Positions 51,701 through 64,000 of a stretch of 64,000 nt of DNA are shown here, piece after piece. Below the pieces are notes generated by a model. It saw nothing but the letters and a program-made list of their open reading frames with translations. It did no database searches and had not been told where the DNA came from. The stretch spans positions 1-64,000 of the forward strand of contig SRSI01000004.1 in NCBI GenBank assembly GCA_005656395.1, written 5' to 3'. A program made the translations under genes and the position numbers. Source of the DNA: Strongyloides papillosus. Lineage: Eukaryota; Nematoda; Chromadorea; Rhabditida; Strongyloididae. How positions within the stretch are numbered: the stretch's first letter is position 1; each line of letters opens with the position of its first letter.

Positions 51701-52100
51701 AAAATACTAAATAAATTAAAACAATAAGTTACTTAATTTTTTTAATAAAAATTTTAAGAAATTAGGATTAGTAGGTAAAAAAATGATCATTGGCTATGGG
51801 GAATTAATTCAAAATATTTTTATAAAAATCCAGTTAAAGAATGGAAATTAAATGTATATAGTATGAAAAAAAGTTTTCACCCTGCAAACTTTGTATTGTA
51901 ACTTTTCTTTGACATCAAAATGTCACAACTATATTCTATTGATTTCGCTTACCATTATCTATGTTTAATTTTAAAATTTGTTATATTTAACTAAAAACAA
52001 TTTAATTATAGGTTAATAACATAAAGTTATATTGGTATTTTTTAATAAACTTATTTATTAAAAAAGTATTTAATTATATATAAAAATATCTCGCAAAAAT
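45765..52100. other. 6.3-kb gene-free region with C>G skew before myosin
   Basis: No recognisable exon. In four 60-base lines counted by hand (46321, 47821, 48001, 48961) C exceeds G 34 to 13 on the + strand, whereas the first few hundred bases after the methyltransferase are not skewed this way. It is pyrimidine-rich in the sense of the myosin gene, as in introns or outrons. A possible splice acceptor (AATTTAATTATAG at about 52011) lies 90 bp before the myosin ATG, so part of this may be a long 5' intron or trans-spliced leader region. Confidence 0.55.
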
Positions 52101-55100
52101 ATGAGTATCAAACTCAACGGTGATATATCTCAAAATGGGGTAAGTTATGCTAAATCGGCAACTTCAAATAGTATGGAACAAAACTTAAAATGTTTACGTG
52201 TTCAACGTGATGCTGTTCATGATCCTAGTATGCAAGCTGAATGGGCAAAAAAAAGACTTGTTTGGGTTCCACATGAAAAAGAAGGTTTTGTTGCTGGTTC
52301 AATAGTAGAAGATCATGGTGATGATGTTATTGTTGAAATTTTAGAGACAAATAAGAAAATCAGATTAAGTAAAGATGACTATCAGAAAATGAATCCTCCA
52401 AAATTTGATAAAGTTGAAGATATGGCTGATTTAACTTGCCTTAATGAAGCTTCTGTTTTACATAATTTAAAAGAACGTTACTATTCAGATCTTATTTATG
52501 TAATCTTATTTTTAATATTTGACGATTTTTATATATTATTTTTTTACAGACTTATTCAGGACTTTTTTGTGTTGTTATAAATCCTTATAAACGTCTTCCT
52601 ATTTATTCTGATGGATTAATTGATACATACAAAGGTAGAAAACGCAACTTAATGCCACCACATATTTTTGCTATTGCCGATGAAGCATACAGATCAATGT
52701 TGTCAGAACAAGAAGATCAATCAATTTTATGTACCGGTGAATCAGGTGCTGGAAAAACAGAAAATACAAAAAAAGTTATTCAATATTTAGCACACGTTGC
52801 TGGAGCAGCTAGACATAGTAAAGAAGATACATTATCTAAGGTTTGTTTAAATATATAGAAATTATTTAGTTTTAAAATTTACTTTTTATATATTATTTTT
52901 TGGGGTATATATATTCTCTTAATGATTTTAGTTTGAGATTAGAGATAACATTGTAAGTTTAAATAATCACTTGTACAATAAATGCTTATAAAAATAATGC
53001 TCAGATAAATATGCTTCTTTTACAAAATGCTCTACTTTAAAATTAACTCTTGACACTAACTCTTTATTTATTTTTATATAAATTATTTTTAAATATTATT
53101 TTTAAGGGTGAACTTGAACAACAACTTTTACAAGCTAATCCAATATTGGAAGCTTTTGGTAATAGCAAAACTGTAAAAAACGATAATAGTTCAAGATTTG
53201 GTAAATTTATTCGAATTAATTTTGATACAACTGGATTGATATCTGGTGGTAATATTGAATTTTATCTCCTTGAAAAGTCACGTACATGCCGTCAGGCAAC
53301 TGATGAAAGGTCTTTTCATGTGTTCTATCAACTTCTTAAGGGGGCTACCTATCAAGAGAGGAATGATTTTCTTTTATTGGAATGTGATGAGTATAGATAT
53401 TTAAATAATAGGTATATAAGTCTTCCAAATATTGATGATAGTTCTGAGTACCAAAATACAATAAAATCTATGCAGATAATGGGATTTCAAAAAGAGGAAA
53501 TTGAATCAATATTTAGAATTGTAAGTGCTGTCCTCCTATTTGGAAATATTGAATTTATCCAAGAGAAAAAGTCAGATCAGGCATTGTTTGCTGATGATAG
53601 TATTGTACAAAAAGTATGCCATTTATTGGGAATTAACCTTCAAGAATTTAATAAAGCTCTTCTTAGACCTAAAATTAAGGTTGGTAGAGAGTATGTTCAC
53701 AAGGCACAAAATAAAGAACAAGCTGAATTTTCTATTGAAGCTATTAGTAAAGCTTGTTACGAAAGAATGTTTAAATGGCTAGTTCAAAGAATTAATAAAT
53801 CATTAGACAGAACGAGAAGACAAGGTGCTTCATTTATCGGTATCTTAGATATTGCTGGATTTGAAATATTTCAAATTAATAGTTTTGAACAATTATGTAT
53901 TAACTATACAAATGAAAAACTTCAACAACTTTTTAATAATACTATGTTTGTTTTGGAACAAGAAGAATATCAAAGAGAAGGAATTAATTGGACATTTATT
54001 GATTTTGGTTTAGATCTCCAACCAACAATAGATCTTATTGAAAAACCAATGGGAATCCTCGCTTTACTTGATGAAGAATGTCTTTTCCCTAAAGCAACTG
54101 ATAAAAGCTTTGTCTCTAAACTGACACATAATCATGATAAACATCAAAAATTTCTTATACCAGAAATGAGAGCTAAAAGTGATTTTGCTATTATCCACTA
54201 TGCAGGACGTGTAGATTATAGTTCAGACCAATGGCTTATGAAAAATATGGATCCATTAAATGAGAATGTAGTTAATTTAATGCAAGTTTCTAATGATAAC
54301 TTTGTTGTTAGTATTTGGAAAGATGCTGAATTTGCTGGAATGAGTGCTACTGAAACTAATGAAACGGCTTTTGGTGCCAGAACAAGAAAAGGAATGTTTA
54401 GAACAGTTTCTCAAGTGTATAAAGAACAATTAGTTAGACTAATGACAACTCTTAAAAATACTGATCCACATTTTGTAAGATGTATTATACCAAATCATGA
54501 AAAAAAACCAGGAAAAATTGCCTCATTACTTGTCTTAGAACAACTTAGATGTAATGGTGTCCTTGAAGGTATTAGAATTTGTCGACAAGGTTTTCCAAAT
54601 AGAATACCTTTCCAAGATTTTAGACATCGTTATGAGATTCTTACACCAAATGTTATTCCAAAAGGATTTATGGATGGTAAGGAAGCTGTGAAAAGAATTA
54701 TTGAAGCACTTGAAGTTGATCCAAATATCTATAGAATTGGTCAATCTAAAATATTTTTCCGTGCTGGTGTTTTAGCACAATTAGAGGAAGATCGTGATAT
54801 TAAACTTACAGATCTTATTGTTCGTTTCCAAGCAGTTTGTCGTGGGTATTTAGCAAAGAGACGATACCAAATGAGAATACAACAATCCAATGCTATTAGA
54901 GTTCTCCAACGTAATGGATTATCATGGCTTAAATTAAGAAATTGGCAATGGTGGAGACTTTTCACTAAAGTTAAACCATTACTTCAAGTAACTAATAAGG
55001 AGGCTGAAATCTCAGCTAAAAATGAAGAATTAAGAGTAATTCAGGAGAAACTTGTAAAACTTACTGCTGAAAATGAAGAAATTTTGGGTCGTCAATCACA

Positions 55101-58100
55101 ATTGTTATCTGAAAGACAATTACTTCAAAGTCAAATTCAACAAGAAACAGATGAAAAGGCTGAAATTGAGGAAAGCTTTATTATGATTAAAAATCGTCAT
55201 GAAGAATTAAGACAAGCATATGATGAATTAAGTTCTCGTTGTGAAGAGGAAGACCAAAAAATTCAATCTTTGAGTCACGAAAAAAAGAAGCTTGAGGAGA
55301 CAATAAGAGATTTGGAAGAACAACTTGAGGAGGAGGAACAATTAAGACAAAAAATTCAAATTGATAAGTCAAATATTGACAATAAATGGAAACAAGCAGA
55401 GGAACAACTTGCTGAACTTCGTGATTCTTATGAGAAAACTGTGAAAGATAAAAAGATTGCTGATGAAAAATTACATCAGTTAAGTCAAAAGTTTATTGAC
55501 GAGGAAGACAAAGTTAAATCATTCCAAAAACAAAAATCAAAACTTGAAATTCAACTTCAAGATGTTGAACAAGAACTTAAAAATGAACGTGAAACACGAA
55601 TGGAGAGTGAGAAGTTAAGACGCCGTCTTGAAAATGAATTACATGAACATAAGGAGTTTATTGAAGAGAAGAGATGTAAACTAGAGGAACTCAATCAACA
55701 ACTTATCAAAGCTGCCGAAGAAAATGCTAGAATTTTAGCAAAGTCCGACGAGGATTTGAATAACTTCAATAATCTTCAAAAACAAATTAGGGATTATGAA
55801 ATTCAAATTGAAGAACTTAAAGATGATTTGGAAAGTGAAAAGGAGGCACGTTCAAAAGCTGATCGTGCTAGACGTGAGTTATCTGAGGAATTAGAAACTC
55901 TAAAGACAGAATTTATTGAGGCAACCGATAAATCAGTTATCAGTCAAGAGATTCAGAAAAAGAAAGATGAAGAGTTACAATACCTTCAAAGGCAATTAGA
56001 ACATCAAAATCAACTTAGTAAAGAGAAACATGATGAAATGAAACAACAACACCAAGAACAATTAGAATTGTTGAGAAATGAGCTTGATCAAATTAGTAGA
56101 CTTCGTTCTCAAATGGAGAAATCTAAGATAAATGCTGAGAGACAAAATCAATCTTTACAAGAGGAGTTAGAATCAATTATGCATCAAAAACAAGAAGTTG
56201 AAAAAAAACGTAAAAATTTAGAATGTATAAATCTTGACATACAAGTTAAACTTAATGAATTAGAGGGTTCAAATAATAGTCTCATGTTGGAGCATCAGAG
56301 ATTGCAACAAGAATATGAACTTTTGTCTAAACAAAAGGAAAGTGATGAAGCAAATGTTTCTTTAATGGAAAGAAAAATGGCTAATCTAGAACTTCAGATC
56401 AAGGAGGCAAATGATGCATTACAAGATGAGACAAGACAAAAACTTTCTCTCCAAACACGTGTACGGCAACTTGAAGAAGAGTTATATAATGCTGGCGAAC
56501 GTGAGGAAGAAATAAAACAATCTAAGATCCAAAATGACAGAGAAATAAGTACTCTTAAACAACAACTTTTAGAATATAAAAAGATTGCTGAAGAAGTTTC
56601 TCTCCAACAAGTAGATGATCTTAAAAAGAAACATCAAAGAGAGTTAGAAAATGCACAAAAAGCGACTGCTGATGCAGAAAGCGCAAAAGAACGTTCTGAA
56701 AGATCTAAGAGGAAGATTCAAGAGGAGTTGGAAGATGTAACAATCGAACTTGAATCTGTCCGTTCTAACCTTAGAGAAATAGAGAAGAAACAACGCAAAT
56801 TTGATCAACAATTAAATGAAGAAAGAGCTAATTATCAAAATGCAATAAATGATAAAGAAATGCTTGCACAGGAATGCCGAGAGAAAGAAACTAAAATTTT
56901 GACATTAACACAAGCACTTGAAGTTGCCAAAGACGATTTAGAAACAAGTGAACGTATTAAGAAACAACTTCAACTTGAGTTGGATGATTTAATTTCAAGT
57001 AAAGATGATTATGGTAAAAATGTTCATGAACTTGAAAAAGCAAAACGCCAATTAGAAGCTGAGTTATTGAATTATAAAATGCAAGTTGAGGAACTTGATA
57101 ATATGGTTCAAGATCATGATGATGCTCGCCTAAGATGGGATGTTAATTTACAAGCTATGAAGACAGAATTTGAAAGAACAATATCTGCAAAGGAACAAGA
57201 TGCCGAAGAGAAACGACGACAGCTCCAAAGAACTATAAGGGAGTTAGAGGAAGAATTGGAAAATGAGAGAAGAAATAAACTAAGTGGAAGTAATCAACGT
57301 AAAAAGTTGGAGGCACAGATTAATGAAATGGAACATCAATTAGAAGGATCAAATAAATTGAAGGATGATTATGCTAGACAGATTAAAAAATTACAACAAA
57401 TGTTACGTGACTCATCACAAGAAGTTGAAGAAATTAGACAAAGTCGTGAAGAAACTAGTACTCAATTAAAGGAAGCCGAACGTAAGTTACGTACAATTGA
57501 AGGTGAACATCAAGGAATGATGGAACAATGTAATAATCTTCTCGTATCAAAACGAAATCTTGAGGCAGAGATTGCTGAGCTTGAGGAACTTCAAAATAAA
57601 GGAGGTAATTTTTCAATTGAAGAGAAAAGAAGACTTGAAAATAGAATATCTCAACTTGAAGAAGATTTGGAAGAGGAACAAAGTAATATTGAAATTGTAC
57701 AAGATAAACTTAGAAAATCACATCTACAATTGGAACAATTAACAACAGATTTATCTATGGAACGTAATCATTCACAAAAAATTGAAAATGAAAGACAGAA
57801 TTTGGAGAAAATAAATAAAGAATTAAAAGCTAAAATTAGTGAAATTGAAAGTTCATCACAAAATAGATCACGTTATCAACTTAATAATCTTGAAGCTAAA
57901 ATTTCTTACCTTGATGAACAGTTACTTTCCGAGTCAAATGAAAGGGCTAACGTATCAAGACAGCTTCGTCGTCTAGAAAAACGATTGGCTGAAGCTACAC
58001 TTCAATTAGATGAGGAGCGTAAAGCATGTGAACAGGCTAAGGAAGCTGCAGAACGCGCTAATATAAAACAAAGACAACTTCGTAGACAAATGGATGAATA

Positions 58101-58359
58101 TGAGGAGGAATTGTCGAGAGAGAAAACAAAATCACGTGCTTTACAAAGAGAATTGGATGATGTTAATGAGGCTAATGAATCTTTGAAACGTGATAATAAT
58201 CAGCTACGTGCATCTGTGGCATCCCGTCGTACTAATCTTTTAAATCGTCCATACTCAAGTAGTAGAAGTACATTAGTTACAACAAAAACAAATAACAGTT
58301 CTGATAATTTACAAAATCATGATGATGTTGATAGTATTGGTACGGATGGAACATATTAA
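52101..58359 (+). CDS. nmy: Non-muscle myosin II heavy chain (1980 aa)
   Basis: Actin motor of cytokinesis, cell polarity and contractility. Exons 52101-52499, 52550-52840, 53107-58359. Seen: SH3-like N-terminal part ([18 protein letters not shown]), P-loop GESGAGKT at 196-203, switch I NDNSSRFG at 255-262, switch [10 protein letters not shown] near 478, the actin/SH helix region [20 protein letters not shown], one clear IQ segment ([15 protein letters not shown]) and a second degenerate one, then about 1070 residues of uninterrupted heptad coiled coil, and a non-helical Ser/Thr/Asn-rich end ([11 protein letters not shown] to DSIGTDGTY) as expected of non-muscle rather than muscle myosin. C. 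elegans has nmy-1 and nmy-2; not distinguishable here. Exon 3 of 5.25 kb is unbroken. Confidence 0.95.
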
Positions 58360-59181
58360 AAACATATTCAACCTGGTGTACTCTTAATATATCGTAAATT
58401 ATTTCCTCATATGTTCACTTAAATTTATTTAACTTGGTATATACTTACATAAACCAGGTATTATCATTCCACTTTTTTTTCTTATCTTCATAAAAAAAAG
58501 GTTCATTTCACCATTTTTGAAATAATCTTTTCGTAAAAAATTATTTACATCATTGTAATTTCTCAAGCACTCTACTACACATTCAAAATAACTGTTTGTA
58601 TCAAAATTTACAGGAAAATGGATGGATAGAAATTAACATGTGGAGGTTCTAACGATATATTTAAATAGATTATTCTAATAATATTCAAAACAAAAAAAAG
58701 ATTATTGTTTTACATCATTGTGCCTATCATTTATTATCAGTGCAAATTTATATTATTTTTTTAAATAATAAAAATTTTGACTACTTTCTTTATACAACAT
58801 TAAGTTACTTTCACGTCATAATATTTTATAACCAATAAATTGTTAAAATATACACATATAAAATGAATTATATATTTTTTTAGATGAAATAACTATAATT
58901 TTTAAAAAATAAAATTTTTAAATATTATTTCTTAAATATTTTGAAGATTCTTAACATTTTTCTTGTTTTAACTTCATTTATAATATAAAAAATTGTTATT
59001 AAAAGATAAGAAGATTTATTTTGTGATATTTAATCAATTTTTTTTTAATAGTTATTAATAATACTATTTTAATATCAAATTTCTGAAAACAATTTGCCAT
59101 TTATATAAAACATTTATTTTCGATTTAAAATAGTTAAAATATTTGTTATTCTATTTTTGTTGATATACTAAAATAATACTT
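58360..59181. other. Convergent 3' spacer between myosin and sarcoglycan
   Basis: 820 bp between the stop codons of two tail-to-tail genes; AT-rich, with AATAAA-like hexamers on both strands. No gene seen. Confidence 0.6.
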
Positions 59182-61302
59182 TTATCGAATTTTATTGTAA
59201 TAATTCATCTGTTTTGCCTCATTTTTAATGTCGTCTTCTATCTCAGCATAATTATTAAGATCTGTATTTATATCAAAATCCTTATCTTCATCACCCTCTT
59301 CGAAAGGATTTTTATATAAATGTAATGAACTTCCCGTTGCCTTTGCTGCTTCAGCAACTGTTTGTTTACCAACTGTTGTACTTCTACTATATGGTGTATC
59401 TCTTTCTAAATAATGTTGAGAACCATTTGATGGTATATGTGACACACTTCCTGTGGATGCTGTTGTTGCTAGACGATAATGTTTATTATTTAACTTTTTA
59501 TTATTTAAAATTTGTGATGAGTACATTTCAACATGTGTATTTGATGAATCAGGTGATAAAGCGTCATAAGTTTCTGAATTACTAGTTTTTTTCTTTGGTT
59601 GTAAAAAGGTTCCTATGCTAGATGGTATTACAGTATCATTTTGAAGATCACCATTATTGTCATGTGCTACTGCCATTGACATCATCTGTCTTTGGATAGA
59701 TAATTCACGAAGGCGTTGTTGTGATTCTCTTACAGCCATATATTCTTGTAACTGTTCTCTTAAAATATTAAAATATAATTGATAAAAAGTGTTAATTCTT
59801 ACTTTGGTGTTTTATAATCGCGCCAGTGTTGACCCTCTCTACGACCAAAAAATATGACAGACAAAAGTAAAACTAATAGTATACAAAAAACAGCTAATAA
59901 TGGAAATATCTAAAAATAGAAGTAATTCATTAAGATGAACTAAAAATAAATTTATTAATTACTAAAACGGATTCCCAAAAATGATAATAAGGTGTATACT
60001 TTCTTGTAATTTCTTCTTTATTTCCTGAAAGTTCATTTAATTTTACTACAGTTTCATTTCTATATATATTTCTTTCCTCCTTAATTTCTAAGTCTAATAA
60101 ATTTTTTGGCATTGTCGCATTTTTCTTGAAATATTATAATTATAACTATTTATTTAAAATAACTTACAATATTAAATTTACACCAATTAACGTCAAATTT
60201 CTTGTAAAAATACTTGTTAAATGGGATAATTTGACTATTGTTGCAATATTTATAATTACTTTGTAAACCATTCATTAAATGAATAACATTTGAATGAAAT
60301 TTCCTTTGTGTTCCAACATAAACAATAGCACCTAGAGGTTTATTACGGAGAACTGAGAGAACCTTCCCATCTGGTGATGATGGTGACTCAATATTATAAA
60401 TATATGGATTCAAATCTTTTCCCTTAAAAGTTTGCCTTATACTTGTCTCAAATTCTTTTATTTTACTTTGTGAGTTAGATATCAAACTTTCTGCATCAAT
60501 ATTATTTAAATGAATTTCAGCTATTTGTTGAGTATAGTTATTATATCTAACGTCTTCGGTTAATTCAATATTTAAAAAAAATTCACCAGTCTCATATGTA
60601 TCAATTTTTCTCGCTATTATATGTAGTGAAATTAAATTAGTTGATGTTACAGGTGTACCAATTAGATAAGCTATGGCATTATGTTTAGAATTAAATATAT
60701 GAAGCCATGGTGGTAAATCCGGTTTACCTGTAATTGTAGCAGCCCATTTTACGTCAACTAAAAGACTTTTAATAATAAGATTTATATCTTTTACCTGTTC
60801 TTGTAAATAGAAGTCCAGAATGTAATGTATAAACAAAGAATTTTCCTTTAGCAGCTTTAACAGATAATGTCTCAACATTTGTTGATTTTAAGGTAGATTC
60901 TGTTAAATACTTCTTATTTTTATTTAATTTTTGTTGTCTATCATAATTAAAATTATATGGTATCCTACCAACATTTTTATTATTATTTTGTGATAAATTT
61001 GTAGTCATATCTTCATATGGATAGTTTGGTTTCGACTGATTATATTTTGGAGTGTAAAAATTATTTTGATTAATATAATTTTGTCTTGAATGCTGATTCA
61101 CTTTTTGTGTGTAGTATGGTGTACTTGGTCTATAACTTTGTTTATTATTATCATACATTGTTTTTACATTAATAATTGGTTGATTGACGTAATTTTTGTT
61201 GCCAGGTGTATTCCGTTGACTTCCATAAACATTATTTTGGCATAGAAGTTTTCCACAAAATATGTTGAAAATAAATATATAAAGAAGTATTTGTGATTGC
61301 AT
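59182..61302 (-). CDS. sgca-1: Alpha/epsilon-sarcoglycan (647 aa)
   Basis: Single-pass member of the sarcoglycan complex that stabilises dystroglycan at the muscle membrane. Exons 60795-61302, 60168-60757, 59963-60124, 59803-59909, 59182-59758, phases consistent. Seen: signal peptide (MQSQILLYIFIFNIFCGKLL), an Asn/Tyr/Gln-rich stretch at about 25-145, the cadherin-like fold (FFVYTLHSGLLFTRT, PPWLHIFNSKHNAIAYLIGT), N-glycosylation sites, membrane span about 421-441 (IFPLLAVFCILLVLLLSVIFF written as two halves around the exon), then the family signature FGRREGQHWRDYKTPKEQL and QQRLRELS. The vertebrate proteins are about 390-440 aa; the extra length is the N-terminal low-complexity insert and a long Ser/Thr-rich tail. 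Could equally be called epsilon-sarcoglycan. Confidence 0.88.
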
Positions 61303-62432
61303 ATGTTTAATTATTCTTAAAATTATGGTTTAAAAATAAAAATAAATAAAACTTTATTTTTGAAAAAAGAAATGAGAAATTTTTGTACTTTTTAATTAAA
61401 AAACGGTAAAATTACTAAATATGTGTTTTGACATAAGTAATGTAAAATTAAATTATAAGATAAAAATAAATATATGCAAAAAATTTTTATTATTCTTACA
61501 AATTGCTAGTGTTTATTGTGAAATATATAAGAAGTAATTAATTGCATCTTATAATATTGTTGTTAGAAAATATATTAAGGGTTATCTATCGATAAATTAT
61601 ATTAGTATACCTATTTTTAAAAATTATAGTTTTTAAAAGAACAATCAATCTGAAATATTGTAAACTTTTTATTCCAACATTATTGAAAATATAATTATTC
61701 AATAATATAAAGATTCAATTTGCAAAGTATTAAGTATTTATGAAATGTTACATATTGTTAAAAATGATTGGAAATAAAAATTTAGATTGAGTGTCTTTTA
61801 GACATTATTATAGATAAGTAACTTTCATTTAACGTATTTTATCTTCCAATTTCAATACTCTTAATCATATTCTGGCATTTGCCATTCAAAATGTTTGTCT
61901 TTATCATATTACCAGTATATGTGTTTTAACTAATATAAGTGATTAAAAACAATAGATGCAATAATTTTGAATTATGTATTTTAAGATTCTTTTTTTTGAA
62001 ATATCAAGCAACTAAAGGTTTCCCTCTTTTAATTTTTTATAAAATAATAAATTTTTTGTTTCTGTGTAAGTAAATATTTACGTGATTTTGATTAGTTCTA
62101 CTTTATTTTACAAATATGTAATCATTAAAAATTTGTTTGAATAAAAATATAAATAATGTATTTATTCTTATGATTAAAGAGAAAAAAAGTAGACTCCTAT
62201 TGTTATATTTATTAAAAGGGATTAGAAAGTGTTAAGTAAAATTAAGATATTTATTTTATTCAGTCGCACATGAAAAGTGTAAAAATATATAATTGCCGTA
62301 CACAATTAAAAAAAGTTTTTCATATAAAAAATAATTATATGTAATGTTGTTATTATTAGTAAAGAATCCTGTTTGTGATAAGTTGATGGTTATCTAAATA
62401 TGAACGCCAAAGTTTTTTGAACAATCGTGTAC
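61303..62432. other. Spacer upstream of sarcoglycan
   Basis: 1.1 kb of AT-rich sequence; sarcoglycan promoter and 3' UTR of the aspin-like gene. Nothing else recognised. Confidence 0.55.
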
Positions 62433-63209
62433 TTAATAAATGAATGTGCAAATGTTTGGAGGAACTGGCATTTTGATTTCTTCATCATTTTTATTTCCTG
62501 GAGATGAGGTAGTAGTTGAATCAACAACAGAATTTGATAAATCACTTGATTCATCATCAAACATATTTTTTGATGATAAGAAAAGTGAAGACAATTTATT
62601 TCCAAATAACTTTTCAATTTGTTTTTGAAGATTTGATTGAACATAAGTCTCATATTTTGACATTTCAGCGTCAAACTTCTTTAATTCATCTTTCTCAGTA
62701 TCGTTTAAGTCACGAGCATATGTACTACCGATGTAAACTTTTCCCCCTTGAACTTTACATCCGTCGAAGATGTATTGTGTTGTACTTTCTTCATTGCAGA
62801 ATGATGGTTTTTTAACTGGTTCTAATTTAGCAATGGTTTCTGTGTTGTCTTTAGTACTGACAACAGCAGTTGATGTTTCATCATCAGCTTTCGAAGAGCC
62901 TTTACTTTTTTGTGCGATCAATGCTTCTCTGTCTTCCTTAAATTTCTTTAAATTAGTTTTATATTCTTCCATCTCCTGAATTTCACTTTCTGTTAAATTA
63001 CGTGTATATAATCCATTAATAAACAATTTTCCTCCCTAAAAAAATATTGATATAGTTTTAGTTATACGTAAAAAATAACTTACAGTAACAACGCATCCAA
63101 AGTTAGACATTACTCCAGTAACTCCAAAACCAGAAAATCTTTTTGATGGTTTAGCCATAAGGATGGAAACTCCAAGGAAGAAAAGGAAAACAGTAAGATA
63201 AAATTTCAT
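62433..63209 (-). CDS. Aspin/pepsin-inhibitor-3-like secreted protein (242 aa)
   Basis: Homologue of the nematode aspartyl-protease inhibitors typified by Ascaris PI-3 (MEROPS I33). Exons 63084-63209 and 62433-63035 with a 48-bp intron in phase 0. Seen: signal peptide ending near ILMA; two copies of the PI-3 repeat, first CVVTGGKLFINGLYTRNLTE, then, after a Lys/Ser/Thr linker, FCNEES followed by CKVQGGKVYIGSTYARDLND; and a Pro-Cys end PPNICTFIY as in the family. I count four cysteines in the mature part, where Ascaris PI-3 has six, so one disulphide may be absent. The inter-repeat linker is longer and the C-terminal linker is acidic and Ser-rich. Likely target: digestive or host aspartic proteases (inference). 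A TATA box lies 78 bp upstream. Confidence 0.8.
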
Positions 63210-63286
63210 TGTTAGTACTTTAAATGGTCTAAAAATTTAATAATATATCTATTAAATGAAATGACAATTGAGTGAAGGGAAAGGTG

Positions 63287-63296
63287 TATTTATATA
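63287..63296 (-). promoter_or_regulatory. TATA box of the aspin-like gene
   Basis: On the minus strand this reads TATATAAATA, 78 bp before the ATG at 63209. The same decamer precedes the MSP-domain gene at a similar distance. Confidence 0.5.
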
Positions 63297-64000
63297 CTTT
63301 CAGATTGATGATCATACGTATGTCTCATCAATCTCAAATGCAAAGGGGATATTTATGCAACATTCAAAAGGTTATACTAAATTTCTACAATTTTCTAGAA
63401 CTACGTCGAGAACAATTTTATGTAATTTTATAGTCACTTGTTGGTCTTTAAATGACTCATACATTAAAAATATTAACAATAATTTTGATTTAAACACGCC
63501 TCCTCCTAAAAGTATATGTTTTGAAAGGAATTACATTATGATTGTAAAAAGAAATACACAAAAGTATAATATGTTATAAGGAAACGACATGTTTCAAAAT
63601 ATCTGCATATGTGTATCTAGATATAATTCGACTAATAATTGAGATTACACAATATAGATATATTAAAATAATTGCGAGATATTTTTAAATGAATGTTTTT
63701 AAAATAATCAGATATGTCAAGAACAAAGGTTATTAAAGAATTGACATAATTTATTATAGAATCAATGTTTTGATGGTGTTTAAGAGATTTCATTAGTTCA
63801 AAGTGTCTGTTTTGTTAAATAGAAATTATGATAAGTCATCAACTTATTCTAATAAATATTTTTTTCTAATAATCAGTTTTAAAAGTATAATAGAAATTAT
63901 TTTTATTATTATAAGGTTGTCAGGTGTTTAAGTGAATTTGATGAGTAATAGTGGAATCCAATAAAAATAATAACAAATTACTATAGAGAATTATTAAAAA
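63297..64000. other. Region upstream of the aspin-like gene
   Basis: AT-rich DNA to the window end. A plus-strand open frame (63268-63579) overlaps the aspin promoter and is judged a chance frame. No other feature recognised. Confidence 0.45.

Noticed and set aside
63268..63579. Plus-strand open frame of 103 codons next to the aspin-like gene
   Set aside because: It overlaps the TATA box and promoter of the aspin-like gene, shows no domain, signal peptide or recognisable similarity, and has no splice or promoter signal of its own.

Overview
The window is very AT-rich (roughly 75-80% A+T by eye) and holds eukaryotic genes with mostly tiny introns (42-90 bp is common; GTATGT/GTAAGT donors, TTTTAG/TTTAAG acceptors). 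The gene content is nematode-specific in several places: a major-sperm-protein (MSP) domain protein, a DB-domain/Ig/FN3 secreted protein, an Ascaris-type pepsin inhibitor (aspin/PI-3), plus plexin, GSK-3, alpha/epsilon-sarcoglycan and IFT22 orthologues. The base composition and gene set suggest a clade IV nematode such as Strongyloides, Parastrongyloides or Rhabditophanes; this is inference, not proven.

Layout. 1.6-9.5 kb: plexin (-). 9.5-20.5 kb: 11 kb without a gene, strongly G-over-C skewed on the + strand, with two or three hairpin-like GC islands. 20.4-21.7 kb: an X-box and the ciliary small GTPase IFT22/IFTA-2 (+). 23.0-25.0 kb: an MSP-domain gene (+) tail-to-tail with a divergent G-protein alpha subunit (-) whose C-terminus is shifted out of frame. 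26.3-32.4 kb: a Turtle/IGSF9-type adhesion receptor (-) whose first large intron hosts an intronless IGDB-type gene (+). 33.8-37.5 kb: a membrane-anchored short-chain dehydrogenase running into a long Asn/Ser/Lys-rich unknown protein (-). 38.0-40.4 kb: a possible 42-aa membrane microprotein, a 0.9-kb TIR transposon, and a decayed mariner transposase. 42.1-43.5 kb: GSK-3 (+). 44.3-45.8 kb: a secreted family-3 O-methyltransferase (+). 45.8-52.1 kb: a second gene-free region, C-over-G skewed. 52.1-58.4 kb: non-muscle myosin II heavy chain (+). 59.2-61.3 kb: alpha/epsilon-sarcoglycan (-). 62.4-63.2 kb: aspin-like protease inhibitor (-).

The genes are not one pathway. They are ordinary conserved animal genes (guidance receptors, kinase, motor, muscle membrane complex, cilium) with nematode-specific secreted or sperm genes between them. 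I found no convincing new multi-gene system. The most interesting points are the frameshifted G-alpha tail, the dehydrogenase/unknown-protein fusion question, the nested Ig genes, the textbook X-box, the two transposon remnants, and the two large skewed gene-free regions. Exon boundaries were worked out by hand from splice signals, reading phase and family similarity; no alignment or search was run.
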